Shown here piece by piece: positions 36,767 through 48,053 of a stretch of 64,000 bases of DNA. Where the stretch lies: the NCBI GenBank assembly GCA_003586115.2, contig QVOM02000101.1:29729289-29793288 (forward strand), read 5' to 3'. Numbering within the stretch: position 1 is the first letter of the stretch; each line of letters begins with the position of its first letter. The DNA is from Salvator merianae (Eukaryota; Chordata; Lepidosauria; Squamata; Teiidae). A model generated the notes under the pieces. It was not told where the DNA came from, did not search any database, and saw only the letters and a program-made list of their open reading frames with translations. A program made the position numbers and the translations under genes.

Positions 36767-36860
36767 GTGCACGAACTCGGATTCTAAGATTTAGTTTGGT
36801 TCAAATCAAACCAAACCTCTCTTTATTTGGTTTGATCTACAACCACACTTGAACTGTTCA
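36767..36860. mobile_element. hAT-like MITE end fragment
   Basis: 'agatgtgcacgaactcgg' is a degenerate TAGGG-ATGTGCACGAA end, followed by a stem 'ggttcaaatcaaaccaaacc' (36799-36818). The other end was not found; the homopurine tract follows. Confidence 0.4.
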
Positions 36861-36873
36861 CAAACAGAAGATT

Positions 36874-36966
36874 AGAAGGAAGGAAGGAAGGAAGGAAGGA
36901 AGGAAGGGAGGGAGGGAGGGAGGGAGGGAGGGAGGAAGGGAGGAAGGGAGGAAGGGAGGAAGGAAA
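36874..36966. repeat. Homopurine (GGAA)n/(GGGA)n microsatellite
   Basis: About 92 bases of A and G only on the plus strand, a GGAA-rich left part, GGGA core and GGAAGGGA right part. The minus-strand frames here are Pro/Ser/Leu artefacts. Confidence 0.95.
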
Positions 36967-37344
36967 TAGTAGAATTTTTCTCTGTACTGTATCTAGTATA
37001 CAAATACTTTCTTCCTGACAAAAATAAACAAATGTAGAGAAATGTGAATAATGCAAATAGCAAGTCACCATTCTGGGTTCTATATGCAATAGTTTCAGAC
37101 CCTATACTTGGTTATAAAACAAGTGTGTTCATTCCCTAAAGATTGAAATTAAAAACCACCTTGATGCATGAGAACATTTTCACCTTGGAAAAGAGAACAA
37201 ACGGTCTCAAAATTCACAACAATTTCATCAGCAATGCTTGGAAGCTCCTATTCAAATCAAACAAAGCAAGCTATCAACATCAGAGGAAATGCACAACAGC
37301 CCAAAGCTAGCAAACACACAACAAAGCAACAACCCATAATTAAG

Positions 37345-37468
37345 GATTATGCTAATGAACAACAGCTAGGAACAGGCCAAAAACTCATTGTTAACAACCA
37401 CACCACCAACGACTATGCTAATGGACAACAGCCAGGAAAGGACTGATGACTTATTGCCAACAACTACA
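37345..37468. repeat. Degenerate tandem repeat, period about 66
   Basis: 37345-37402 and 37411-37468 share 'ga.tatgctaatg.acaaca' and 'gc.aggaa.agg' at roughly 75% identity. The sequence before it (37290-37330) may be a further decayed unit. Confidence 0.6.
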
Positions 37469-38059
37469 CAAAGGACCGATTGCCAAAAGCAAAACACAGT
37501 TGCATACAACCAGTCCAACAGTCATTTGTTAATATCTATAAGAAGGATGACAAGGTCCACAAGACCATTGGTGGCATTTGACTCTTTTGGCAGTCATTTC
37601 CTCTAGAGATGGATATTGTAGCCATATCCAAAAGTTTAGTTTCAGAACCAAACTACTGAACACAACATAACAACACCCAAACTGAAACAAGTGAGATGAA
37701 AACAGGTCATGGAAGCCTGCATGTTTCCTCAAAACATCTGGAAAACTTAATGTTTATAGCTGATTTTTTCGAGTTTGCCATTCTGTTTTATTGAGTAAAA
37801 TCTAGAGATATTTTTAATTCCATTAATTCTTAATACTTAACAGACACATATAAAGATTTTACTGTGATTTTAAGACACTACAAAGTAGGTCTTCTGCTGC
37901 CATCCAGAGTCTTGCAAGGGCATGAAAGTTATGTTGCAAACTACAGAAGATGGAGATTTATAAAGACACAAAGCATATTATCTTAACACACTAGAAAATG
38001 ACAAAACATTTTAAGCACTGACAGTAAACTATAATTTCTATGCTTGCCATTTAAACCAA

Positions 38060-38445
38060 TACAGAGGATGTTCTCACACGTGCCATCTTAGAATAAAATG
38101 ATCATCCCCATTCTAAGGTACAATGGTACATACCATCCACACTGTGGGGCCCTAGACTTGAATAACAGTATCCTACTCCCAAACTTCACCATGACAGTGA
38201 CCAGGAAGTACCTGGCTGCTGCCATGGTGACTGGAAGCTCCACAAATCATGCAGGAATGAATGTACAGGCAGAGCCACGGTGCATGGTGCGGCAAATGCA
38301 ATTGACTGGGAACAGGATAGTTTTTCCCAGTCAAGCTGTGGAGCACAAATTAGTGATCGACAGCTAGCCATGATCTGGAGCAGTTGTAGGGTGCTCCTGG
38401 TCATGTGGGCATCTGTGCAGTGCAGATGCACTTAGCTAATGATGC
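38060..38445. mobile_element. Diverged hairpin MITE of the CACACT-ended group
   Basis: The left part 'gttctcacacgtgccatc' near 38070 and the internal stem 'gactgggaacagg...ttcccagtc' (38304-38335) match the style of 2755-3172 and 57595-58097; 'catcttagaataaaatgatc' is paired by 'cattctaag' nearby. The right end is uncertain. Confidence 0.35.
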
Positions 38446-38636
38446 TCACTGGCTTAAAAAGCAAAAAGTTCCAGAGTCACGTAACCAAGATAGATTCCTT
38501 TAAGGATGGAAAATATTTGAGGTAAAGCAACTCTAGATATACTAACCAAATAGTCTAGGTAATCCACCTTTACAGACAGGGTGGAATGACTCCCAACAAA
38601 TCAAGTTAGATGGATCCCTAATATCATCTAAACTGT

Positions 38637-39115
38637 GGGCCTTTCTGCACTTGCTGGTATTCTGTACTAAGAAGTGCACTAACAGTTTCCATTTCATGTG
38701 TTAATCCATACAGGATGGAGTATTATCCAGATCAAGAGGTCCATAATCTGGATCACTGGTAGACCTTAATATTGGCAAATGCTGGCATAACTGTTCAGCC
38801 TAGTCCAGAAGACGGAGGTGTGCATAAGACATGCCATCATCTTCCAAACTACTGGGGGACCCATTTCAGTAGTGTAGCAAACTGCACTACAGAGGTTCTA
38901 AGGCTAGAACCCTTAATTTCTATCCATTTAGAGCCTTTAGAGGCTGGCCCGGAAGCTCACAAGAGCTTCTGGTGGCCCTGGAGCTTGTGTGAGCACTGGG
39001 ACCAGTATGGAGTCTGTTCCATTCCAGACCATGCCATGCCATTATCTGGACTAGCAGTCTCAGTGATCCAGACCCAAGGATCATGATCCCAGCATAGTAG
39101 TGTAAAAAGGCCCTG
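38637..39115. mobile_element. MITE with GGGCCTTTYTRCAC inverted ends
   Basis: The left end 'gggcctttctgcacttgc' and right end 'gtagtgtaaaaaggccct' are an inverted pair (GGGCCTTTCTGCAC against GGGCCTTTTTACAC), giving an element of about 480 bp. Internal wording ('ccagatcaagaggtcc', 'gggggacccatttcag') is shared with 6195-6495. No transposase. A clear 8-bp target duplication was not found. Confidence 0.6.
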
Positions 39116-40248
39116 AGACACACACACACAAAAAAAAAGTAGGAAGGGGAAGGGGATGAAACAAAGAACTAAACACCTAAAACTATCTTCAGACATTCCC
39201 TTTAGCATGTGCAAAAGGACAGATGAGGCATGATCTGCACATGAGAGAAGAGCACTACAAGCATAGCACTCTTTTCCCTACAAATTGGGGGAGGTGCTAC
39301 ACTCATAAAAATCTCCTTAAAGCATCACTGTGCTGTCTGCACTTTATACTCTGCTCTCATTTATCAAGATTGTAGTCAGGGCATTGATGGATATCATGGA
39401 CTATTTCCTGTATTTGATGAGGTCACTGAAAGAAGAGGCAGTGCTCAGTGCTCATTCTCCAACACTGCTGTCCAGGCACTGTAGGGGATACTTAGTGCTG
39501 CTTGGCAATAGGATGAACGCAGGTCCATGGCACCCATCCATATTATCAAACAAGCATTCCACTTGGACATTGGGATAATTTTATAACACAATATTTAAAA
39601 TTAATTCATCTAATTCAAGAGAATTGCTATTAAAATTGGCATATAGATACTATTCTACACCTTGCCTGCTATCTAGAATGATTAGAAATTTTCCATCAAA
39701 TTGTTGGCATGGTTATAAACAAAAAGAAACTTATATACATTTGTGGTGGTATTATCTGACAATTCAATCTTTTTGGAATGAAATAACTTTAGAAATTAGG
39801 TAATTAGCCTAAGTATATCACTAATAATTTTCAAGAGTAATATTTTTTTTTCCTAGAAAAAAAATAAATATTAGCTATATCACATTGGTATAAACAAGTT
39901 TGGAGTATGCGTATTATGGGATTAATTACCTATAAAATTGAAAAATTGAAAAAAAAAAAGATTAAATTAAAATATTATTTTTCAGATATATGAGACCATC
40001 TTGCTTAACACTAGTTAAAAGGGTAAGGATATGTTACCTCCTTTTATGTTAAAATCTTTGGTAAAATAGTATTGCTTCATGAACTGCTATATTAAAATTG
40101 AGTTATAAATTATCTTATACTGATCTTATGTATAAATGTATTCTAATTTGTTTAATTATAAATATCACTTCTAAATTACTGCAATAATAAGAACATATAT
40201 TGTTCTTGTTATTTTTGGTCTTTAATGTATGCATTAGTATTTTCATTG
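39116..40248. other. No gene recognised
   Basis: A hairpin-type fragment around 39225-39345 ('gatctgcacatgagag', then 'gctgtctgcactttat') may be another MITE relic. The remainder is AT-rich with A-runs. Confidence 0.4.
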
Positions 40249-40281
40249 TATATATACATATATATATATATATATACATAC

Positions 40282-40312
<31 letters not shown>

Positions 40313-40316
40313 TATT
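40249..40316. repeat. (TA)n/(CATATA)n microsatellite
   Basis: A TA-rich run with interspersed CATATA units. Confidence 0.9.
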
Positions 40317-40324
40317 TAACTGCA

Positions 40325-40512
40325 GGTGGATGAATCAGCATTGCTGAAATAGGTCCCCCATGAGTTTTCGGGGCCAGCTAGATTGGAACAGCCATCCTAG
40401 TGTGGTTGGCCTCATTTGGATCCAGAACAATGTATCCTCACTTTGGAACAGATTGCCTGATTCAGACAAGCTGATCTAGATCACATCAGATAAGTGCAGA
40501 AAAGGCCTATAA
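40325..40512. mobile_element. MITE right-end fragment, AGGGCCTTTCTGCACTT group
   Basis: Ends 'ataagtgcagaaaaggcc', the inverse of the group's left edge. 'tggatccagaa' and 'gatctagatcacatc' recall other copies. The left end is not seen. Confidence 0.4.
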
Positions 40513-40612
40513 CATAAAGCCAGTGTAGTTTAGTGGCTACAATGTCAGACAAGATTAGGAGTCCCAGGGCTGAAACACTCTCTCAGTCATGAAAGATTAC
40601 TGTGGCAACTTT
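40511..40612 (+). repeat. tRNA-derived SINE head (squamate type)
   Basis: 'aagccagtgtagtttagtgg' then 'ctacaatgtcagacaagatt', 'ggagtcccagggctgaaac' and 'ctctcagtcatgaa' match the head of a tRNA-derived SINE very common in squamates, with recognisable A-box-like (tagtttagtgg) and decayed B-box-like segments. The body is truncated after about 100 bp. Confidence 0.55.
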
Positions 40613-41241
40613 TGCATGTGTGCCTAAGACACATACTGTTCTGGCCCAGAAAACTGCTGTTAGAGTAGAAGAAAAGGAATGGGCATAAGACCATAAAAGT
40701 CAACCAGGGTTTATTACTGGCTGTAAGCAGGACTAAGTACTTATACTTCAATGCAATTGTGAGAGATTTTTTCAAGGCCAGATCATTCCAGCTGGAAATA
40801 TAAATAACCTGTAGACTATCTCTGAGAAGGGATATGCAAAGTGAGGTCAGGAAATCAAGGATAAAGAGTCCCAATGAATTTCCAGCTTGTTAGAGTTTGG
40901 ATAGAAAATGAAGAGTTGTCTCAACAAAGACAAATTACCCAAATGCTACCAACCCATGCCTAGCTATCAGCAGGACTTAATCATTGTCCTTGTCTCTGTG
41001 TTTTCTCATAAAATAGCTAGACAGGTGATGGAGTTTGGCCTTTAACAATCTACTTGGATGAGGAGTGGTAGATTTCATACCACCATTTGGTTACTGCATT
41101 TGGGAAGGCTCTGACTTATCCATCAGTGGAAACTGGCATTTCGTCATCAAGAGTACCAACAGCAGGTTTTGGGAATTAAAGTCTCTCGCTTCTTCTTCAG
41201 ATGAGGAGTCTGTCTGGCCCAAACACATGCTGTAGTAATCA
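40613..41241. other. No recognisable feature
   Basis: The minus-strand frame 40874-40587 has no domain. Unique-looking sequence. Confidence 0.45.
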
Positions 41242-41249
41242 TACCTAGT

Positions 41250-41813
41250 AGGGGTGTGCACGAAGTTTCGTGCCACTCAAATTTTCATCAAATTTCGTGA
41301 TTTGGTTCCCTTCGCATCGAATGCAAAGGGCAGCAAAGATCATGAAATTCGAATTGCGAAGATCCCTCAATTTTTGATGCATGTTGGGACTTTCGCAATT
41401 TGCCGCTGTCTCAACCCCCTAGGCTGTCAGCACACACGCTGACAGAGTAGGGTGAATCAGGCAGCGAGAGGAGAGGAGGGAAATCAACGCAAAGGAAAGG
41501 AATCCCTTCCTTTTGTTGATTTCCCTCCTCTCCCGCTGGCTGTCTCTCATTCCCCCTAGTCTGTCAGTCGCACGTGCACACTTACAGACTGGGGGGGGGG
41601 ATGAGAGAGAGGCGAGCGCCATCGGAAACAGAGAAATCAAGGCGAAGGATCTTTCCTTCGCCTTGATTTCTCTGCTTCCGGTCGCGACGAAAATCTTTGC
41701 CGCGAAGACGAAGGGCTTCATTTTCGCACATATTTTTTCATGCGAAAACAAAGCCCCGTAGCTTCGCAGGAATGCGAAGCGAAAGGGGGAAAGTGCCTTC
41801 GTGCACACCCCTA
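41250..41813 (-). mobile_element. Multi-hairpin hAT-like transposon, divergent short copy HPG-4
   Basis: 564 bp, same orientation as HPG-2. TIRs 'taggggtgtgcacgaag' and 'cttcgtgcacacccct', with a perfect 8-bp duplication 'atacctag' at 41242-41249 and 41814-41821. It keeps the same order of stems but lacks the 144-bp module and several others, and its stems have different sequence. For example 41471-41528 pairs 'gaggagggaaatcaac' with 'gttgatttccctcctc', where HPG-1 has 'gagaaggaaaatcaac' with 'gttgagttttctcc'. It represents an older or separate subfamily of the same design. Confidence 0.9.
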
Positions 41814-41821
41814 ATACCTAG

Positions 41822-42834
41822 TGTCAGGCCAGGAGCAGGGTGGAATGAGTTGTGGCTATTTCTTTTTACTGTCTGAAATTTGTTACTAGTGATCTTGAGT
41901 GAAGTTGAAGCAGTCCTCAAGCTCAATACAGGCAGAGCCACCACAGATGGAGAAGATTCTGGTTAAGAGAAATGTGAAAAAATAACATTCTAGTTTAAAG
42001 TCAAGTGTACAAATGAACATATTGTTCCTTTACTTTCAGTGGTTGAGTATGTTGAAATATCCCAGATGGTCTGAGAGGAAGAAAAAAAAAAGCAATTAAC
42101 TTTTAGAGATTGATTCATAATGTTGACATTGAGAAAACTGTTTTGGTCAGCTATGGATGCAAACATTTATTATTATTATTTCTACTCAAGGACATCATGC
42201 ACATCTGTTGGCTAAACAACAGTGGCCAAAAACTTGCTACTCTAAAGGTTGCTTGCTTCTAAATCTGCCTTCTTAGTTCCATGGTATCAAAATGGTGTCA
42301 AACATTTCAAACACTATGTTCCACGTAGGCTCTTTAAGAATGTGCTGATAACTGAATTAGGAAGATACATACCAGCAATTATTATGCTATAAAAAAATCC
42401 TCACTGAACTATGAACATTCATTGTGCTGCTTGAAAATGTTCACTTCTGTTCAGGTGCACATGTTATAGCTTTTTAGCAACTGGCAGTACTCGATAAGCT
42501 TATCATCTTTTAATTAATCACTGCTTATTGAGTTATTAGGCTTGCAATTCTATGTAAAGAAAAAAAAAACCTATTGTGGAGTACCTAATTGAATGGAAAT
42601 TGTTTTCTTTCAATTATTTAAAAAAAGAAAGAAAGAACCCTAACAAATGTGGATAAATGTGTGGCTCAATCAGAGTCAGCTGGTAAAACATGAGTGGTAA
42701 CATTTGTAGCAAGTTCAGCTCCGCTTCCTACATCGACTATTAGACTGCAGCAGTCATGCTTGCATTGTGTGCCTTAGAGACAGTAGTGTGCCACACTCGT
42801 GTTCCCATCCCATCTCTAGTCCACATATTCTAGC
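41822..42834. other. No recognisable feature
   Basis: AT-rich, A-runs near 42082 and 42562, no coding signal. Confidence 0.45.
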
Positions 42835-42960
42835 CTAAGCTGTATTCAGATGCAGTGTAAAAACCAGGATTATCCTGGGGCTATGTTGGGATTGCTACAT
42901 GTGGCATTCCCAACGTAGTCCCAGGATATTGGAGTGATAATCTACAATAATGTTATTGTG
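42835..42960. mobile_element. Hairpin MITE fragment, CCCAGGAT group
   Basis: Two stems, 'ccaggattatcctgg' (42863-42877) and 'gttgggattgctac...ggcattcccaac' (42884-42913), followed by 'gtagtcccaggata'. The same order occurs at 49060-49165. No ends resolved. Confidence 0.45.
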
Positions 42961-43386
42961 GAAAAGTCAAGTCCCAACTCAGGTTTACAAAAAAGTGAAA
43001 GCTCTTTTCTCATCCCCAGCCTAAAGCAGTCACAGTCCTTGTGCATGCTTGTGGGGAGAGTGTGATAAAGGAAAATAGGCTCAACTGAAGCTCCAATAAA
43101 TTTTCTTCCCTCAACCCCAACTAAAGCAACCATGCTGGGGAGGATGTGGCAAAGGCAAACAGGCTCAGCTGAAGTTCCAAAACATAGTACATTGCACTTC
43201 ATAAAAGAATCCATCTCCAAGGCCTGATCTTCCAGTCCGGAGACTGCCAGATAAAACAAACTGAAAAAATTCATTAAGCTTCCCAAAAGTTTCTTTGGCC
43301 TTTCCCCTTGGATCCTCTTCCTTTTCATCATGCTCACAGTGTTCTAGATCCTCTCCCACCAGCTCTCCAAAGTTCTTGTCACTTAG

Positions 43387-43503
43387 GCGACATCCAGATA
43401 TCACGTACTTCTGCCTCTTTGGAGTGTTTTATTCTGGAATATCCATCCTTAATTCCAGAATATCCAAATATAGCAGAATAAGTAAGTGACATCTGGATGT
43501 AGC
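43387..43503. mobile_element. Small (117-bp) foldback MITE
   Basis: The left 'gcgacatccagatatcacgt' and right 'agtgacatctggatgtagc' form TIRs of about 22 bp with about 3 mismatches, and the centre has a stem 'tattctggaatat...attccagaata' (43430-43462). Target duplication not resolved. Confidence 0.6.
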
Positions 43504-43599
43504 TATAGTTCCCAGCATTCACATCTAGGAATTCAGCAATCTCCTCCTCCCTTGTGTCTACCTGATCTTCTATCTATTCACCTATATACCTTGGTCCTT

Positions 43600-43755
43600 G
43601 GCTTAGAAACAGCTTTCTCTCCCCTCTTTCAGGCAATGTTGTTTTAATATATTTTTATACTTTGTTTCTATTGCTATAATCTGCCCAAAGATCTTTGGGT
43701 ATAAGGTAAGATAGAAATGCAAATAAATAAAATAAACAAATAAACAAACAAAATA
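43600..43755 (+). mobile_element. LINE (L2-like) 3' UTR tail
   Basis: 'tgttgttttaatatattttt', then 'tgcccaaagatctttgggta', 'taaggtaagatagaaatgca' and an 'aataaataaaataaacaaat' tail, the usual wording of L2-type tails in squamates (short hairpin, then 'tataaatgcaaataaata'). Only the tail is present. Confidence 0.5.
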
Positions 43756-46669
43756 TGTTGTGCTACCCCAGCAATTGCCCAGACCTCGTCTGTTCACTTG
43801 CACATATATATCCATGTTTGGATTGCACCAGCTAGCATAGCTAGAAAGTAAAGATGATGGAAGATGTCATTACAAACACCTGGAGGAGCAGATTCCAGAA
43901 TAGTGGTTTATACCATAACTGCAATGTGACTTAGTGGTACGCTTGGAAAATAGTAGAAATATGGCAGAGAAACTGTGTACGTGCTTGCTTTTCCCCAAAG
44001 TCTAATGGATGAGGACTAACACCATTGCTAGTTTATCACTTTCTCTTTCACTCCCTTCCCTAAGTATGTGCCCATATGTGTATGCATTTAAGAGCATTAC
44101 TATCTTGTATTGAGTTATATGGTATATTCATGGATCAGGGAAAAATATTTTTGCATCTATCTGTTTGTCTATCCATTTATTGCAATACAATATCAAAAGG
44201 AGAGAAGTGATTCTGAGAGAAAGTTAGTGGTAACGAAAAGAAGACATTTCAGGTATACTTGGCAAAATAAACAACTTCCTTTTTATAAGCATTGGTAGAA
44301 GAGGTGGTGAAGAGAAGAGAAAAGAGACTATTCTTGCAACCTTCAGTGCAATAGGGTGTTATTTTTATGACTGCTACTCACTTTTTTTTTTTTTTTTAAA
44401 AAGAACCTTTAGCAAATGGAACAAGATGACACCTTACATTGCTTTCAGAATTAAGGGGCTTGACATTTAATGTGCCTAGTGCATATTGTAGCCACACTAT
44501 CAAGAGGAAAGATGGGAGCACTCACACTTCCAAAATTAGAAACGTGCACAAGGCATGTGTCAATATTGTGTCTAGGCTTTTGACTAAATGCATTGTATGA
44601 GCTGTGAGAGACCTACCATCACTCTGAATAATCTCATTTATTTGTAGGTGAGAGGTTATTGGTAAGGGCTTCAGCTGTGGATATTAATACATCAGAAACA
44701 GGTTTTATGATGCAGGAGAAATAGCATGGGAGGATTCACTTATTCTACCAGTCACTCTTCTGTCCTATTACAGATGCATGCAACAATAGCTTTCAGCATT
44801 GAATATCTGGAACACATTTAGTGACTCAGATATGTATCTTCTGGGGGGGAAAAGACAGTCAATTTGACTAAAACAAAATATTTAAAAAGATTGAATACAG
44901 ATTTTATTTTACTTAACTTTACCTACTATAGTTAGTAAGTCTATAGCTGTATAAAGTATTTGTTTAAGTAATTGTCTTGTTAAATCTCTCTAGCGATCTC
45001 TTCCTAATGCTGGCCAACCCATGGATCTGAAAACTCACCTTTTTTTTAGACTATTCATTCATCTTAGAAAAATAGTGCCAGAGATAATAGATAACACAGT
45101 GCAAAAGTCACCTAGTTAGTTCTGTCCTTCATCCACATTTTCACTTCATCCATTCTGTTCCACTTTGTGCTGTGACTCAAGAGAACACAATGATTTGCTC
45201 CATTTTTAAACTCAAGTTCAGTGACATTGCAGGTTATACTATATGTATGGGTAATAGTGAGAACTATGAATTTTCTACATTATATACATAGCTAAAAATG
45301 ATAAAGGTGCAAGTAAAGGTGCTACAGATGTGGCTCCATCTAATTAGGGATCACATCTGTACATACAAACGACCCCAGCTTTTTCTTGCTATTCTGTGGT
45401 TACGGATATTTTGGCAACTTTATCTCAGATTATGGATAGACATTCTGTGGTGTGCTGGATATTGTTAGGACTATAGTACTGAACATGTTCCCTAGTGGTG
45501 ATGGTAGTTGAATTTTAATCAGGTTTAGCCACAAATTTCCCAGCTCAGGTCTAACTGCAACAGAAAGCTAACTTTCTAAAAAAAATTAGAATACAGAAGA
45601 CGGGCAAAGCATTATAATGATGTATTTAGCACAGATCTGCAGCTATTAGAAGAGTACAATCAAATCCCTTCATCCTTCCTGTAGTTAACATCCATATAAC
45701 AGTGCTTAAAATTTATCAGGATATGTATGAATTAATATTGTTTTCTTGGCTCAGGTTGTGATTCAATGTAAAACAAGCAGTTTTCAGTGTGTTTCAGATG
45801 ACAAAATTGCCTAAAACAGTTGAAAACCACCCAGACAGAAAGCTCTAGAAGCCTTTTGTATGCAGAGAAGAATTTTTATTGAATGCATATAAGGACTAAT
45901 ACCTGTTCTCTTCAAGACATCAAATTACTTTATCTGTCAGTTTCATACAATACAGATGTCATTAGCACCTTGAGCTTCTCCCAAAATGTCCATCTTTATT
46001 ATTCCTACAGCATTAAAGATAGATTGCTAAAGCATATTTATTTAAAGTCCCTCATGTGTGAAAAGGTTCATATGTTTTTATTCCCTGTTACCATTCTTTC
46101 CTAACTTAAAGCATAGTGCTTCTTTAAAGACGTTGCTAGTTCTATTCTCATCATCCTACAACTTCTGCCACCAAAAAGACCTCAAGCAGCCTTTGTTTTC
46201 AATTACTATCCATTCTCCTAAAGAAATGTTTATATGAGGCAACAGAGAAATAACTGGCAGGGAGCACTAGAATTGTATTTAGAATGGGACTGCTTTCCCA
46301 GTTTGGAGAAGCATTAATTCAAGGTTCATCCACACCTATGGTGGTAGATGGTCTAAGCAGGCCCCAGGGATGCAGCAATCAAAAGCTCAGGGCACATATT
46401 GCTGTCAGTCACCCTGAGAAGGGCACCTTTCAGTGCATCCTTCATCAGAGCACTGATAAATGATTCTGATGGCACCCCCACCATTCACTTTCTGCCACCA
46501 TCCAGACAAGCAGCAGCAATTAGAGTACCTTTCAGATTCTGCACTACACAGGTATTGTGCCAGAAATGACCCGTTTCTAGGACATTTTCCAGCAGGAGGA
46601 AGCCACATCCTCCAACTAAGCTCCAAGGTTGAACTCTTGCTCTAAAAACAGAGAAGGGGGAGGTGCAGG
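43756..46669. other. No recognisable feature
   Basis: About 2.9 kb of AT-rich DNA with a T-run near 44382-44397. Frames at 44110-44298, 45883-46104 and 46405-46645 have no domain. This is one of the emptiest parts of the window. Confidence 0.45.
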
Positions 46670-46677
46670 CCATTTGG

Positions 46678-47028
46678 TAGGGATGTGCACCAAAAAAAAA
46701 AAAAAAAAAAAATTCAATTAATTTTTGAATGGAAATCAGTATTTTTGATTTGTCAGCAAATTTCAATGTTGAAAAATGCTATTCTCATTTGTTTTTGCAT
46801 TTTTTGCATTTGTTTTCCCATTGAAAATGCCATTTTCATGGTTTAAATAGAGCTAAAATTGCCAAAATTCAACGAATTTCATTTTTCGTAAAAGAATAGG
46901 CTTTTTCATTTTTGTTCAAAACTGTAAATGCAAAAAAAAAAAAAGTCATTTTCATTTTGATGCAAAAATTTGTGAAAATGAAATTTTGAATTAATTTTCA
47001 AATACAAATTGAAATTTGCACATCCATA
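46678..47028 (-). mobile_element. AT-rich hAT-like MITE, copy HPA-3
   Basis: TIRs 'tagggatgtgcac' and 'tttgcacatccata', with a perfect 8-bp duplication 'ccatttgg' at 46670-46677 and 47029-47036. Interior homologous to HPA-1 and HPA-2 and in HPA-1 orientation, with stems such as 'gaaaatgccattttc' (46824-46838). A 20-A run follows the left TIR. Confidence 0.88.
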
Positions 47029-47422
47029 CCATTTGGTCAACACACACACCATCTCAGGCTGGGAACAAAAGTCTCAACTCAGCAGACCCTATGACACTGA
47101 GCTGCAGATGTACTCTGAATATTGGAGTAGCATTTTCAAGTTCATTCCACTTTGTCTCTTAAAGAGGTGCATCCTCTTCAAGGCAACCATGAATTATTTC
47201 ACCCTCTTGAAGAAGGCAACCTTTCCTTATTCAGTTATTAACCTTTCAATGAATATTTGAAACGTAACAAAATAGTGTTTTCCCCATGGGCCTTCTCCCC
47301 ACAACTGGAGCATTTTTAAATCAGCAACTGCCTCCCTTGGGAGGGGGGGAGCACTGTTGAGAAAGGTTAACATTGAAACAGAGCTCCTGAAAAGTTTTGT
47401 ACAAGCTTGCCCTCATATTTTA

Positions 47423-47423
47423 C

Positions 47424-47472
<49 letters not shown>

Positions 47473-47473
47473 G
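47423..47473. repeat. (ATT)n microsatellite
   Basis: About 17 units of ATT. Confidence 0.96.
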
Positions 47474-48053
47474 ATACTATTTTGCTGAATCTGTGAAAGT
47501 CAGTGAAGCATGGAAGATAGAAGGATTCAGTGATCATAGCTGGCCAGGGATCAGGGAGACCAGAACTAAGACTCATTCTTGGTCAACCTTCTTTATGGAA
47601 TGGTTATAAGAACAAAAGAAGTGTCAGAATTCACCACCTTAGGCCATTTGTTTCTAGACCTCAAAGAGTCAAGACACAGGCTTAGTAGGAAAACTTTGTG
47701 CTCTTTCTTTATTGACAATAACAGAATACAAACGATAGTTGCAGCATTAAGTATAAAACAGTCCCAAACAATTATCTTTACCCTCTCCTGCCTGCCTTAG
47801 TACCTGGTACACTAAACATCCAGGCTCCCAGGCCTTCAACATTCTAGCTAACCACCAACAAGGGGAAATATTAGATCAGTGAGAAAAACAAGCAGACATG
47901 TTTGGGATCTGAGAAGATGCAAAGATGGCTGCAAAGTGGCCTACATGCTAAAAAGAAACTAGAGACAGTGTCATGAATATGACCTTGATCTTCTTTGAGA
48001 AAAGGTAAGATATATATGAAATAAGTATTTTGATCAGTATATTTAATAGAATA

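Noticed and set aside
40511..40612. Functional tRNA gene
   Set aside because: A-box-like and B-box-like wording is present, but there is no acceptor stem or anticodon arm that pairs; it fits a SINE head.
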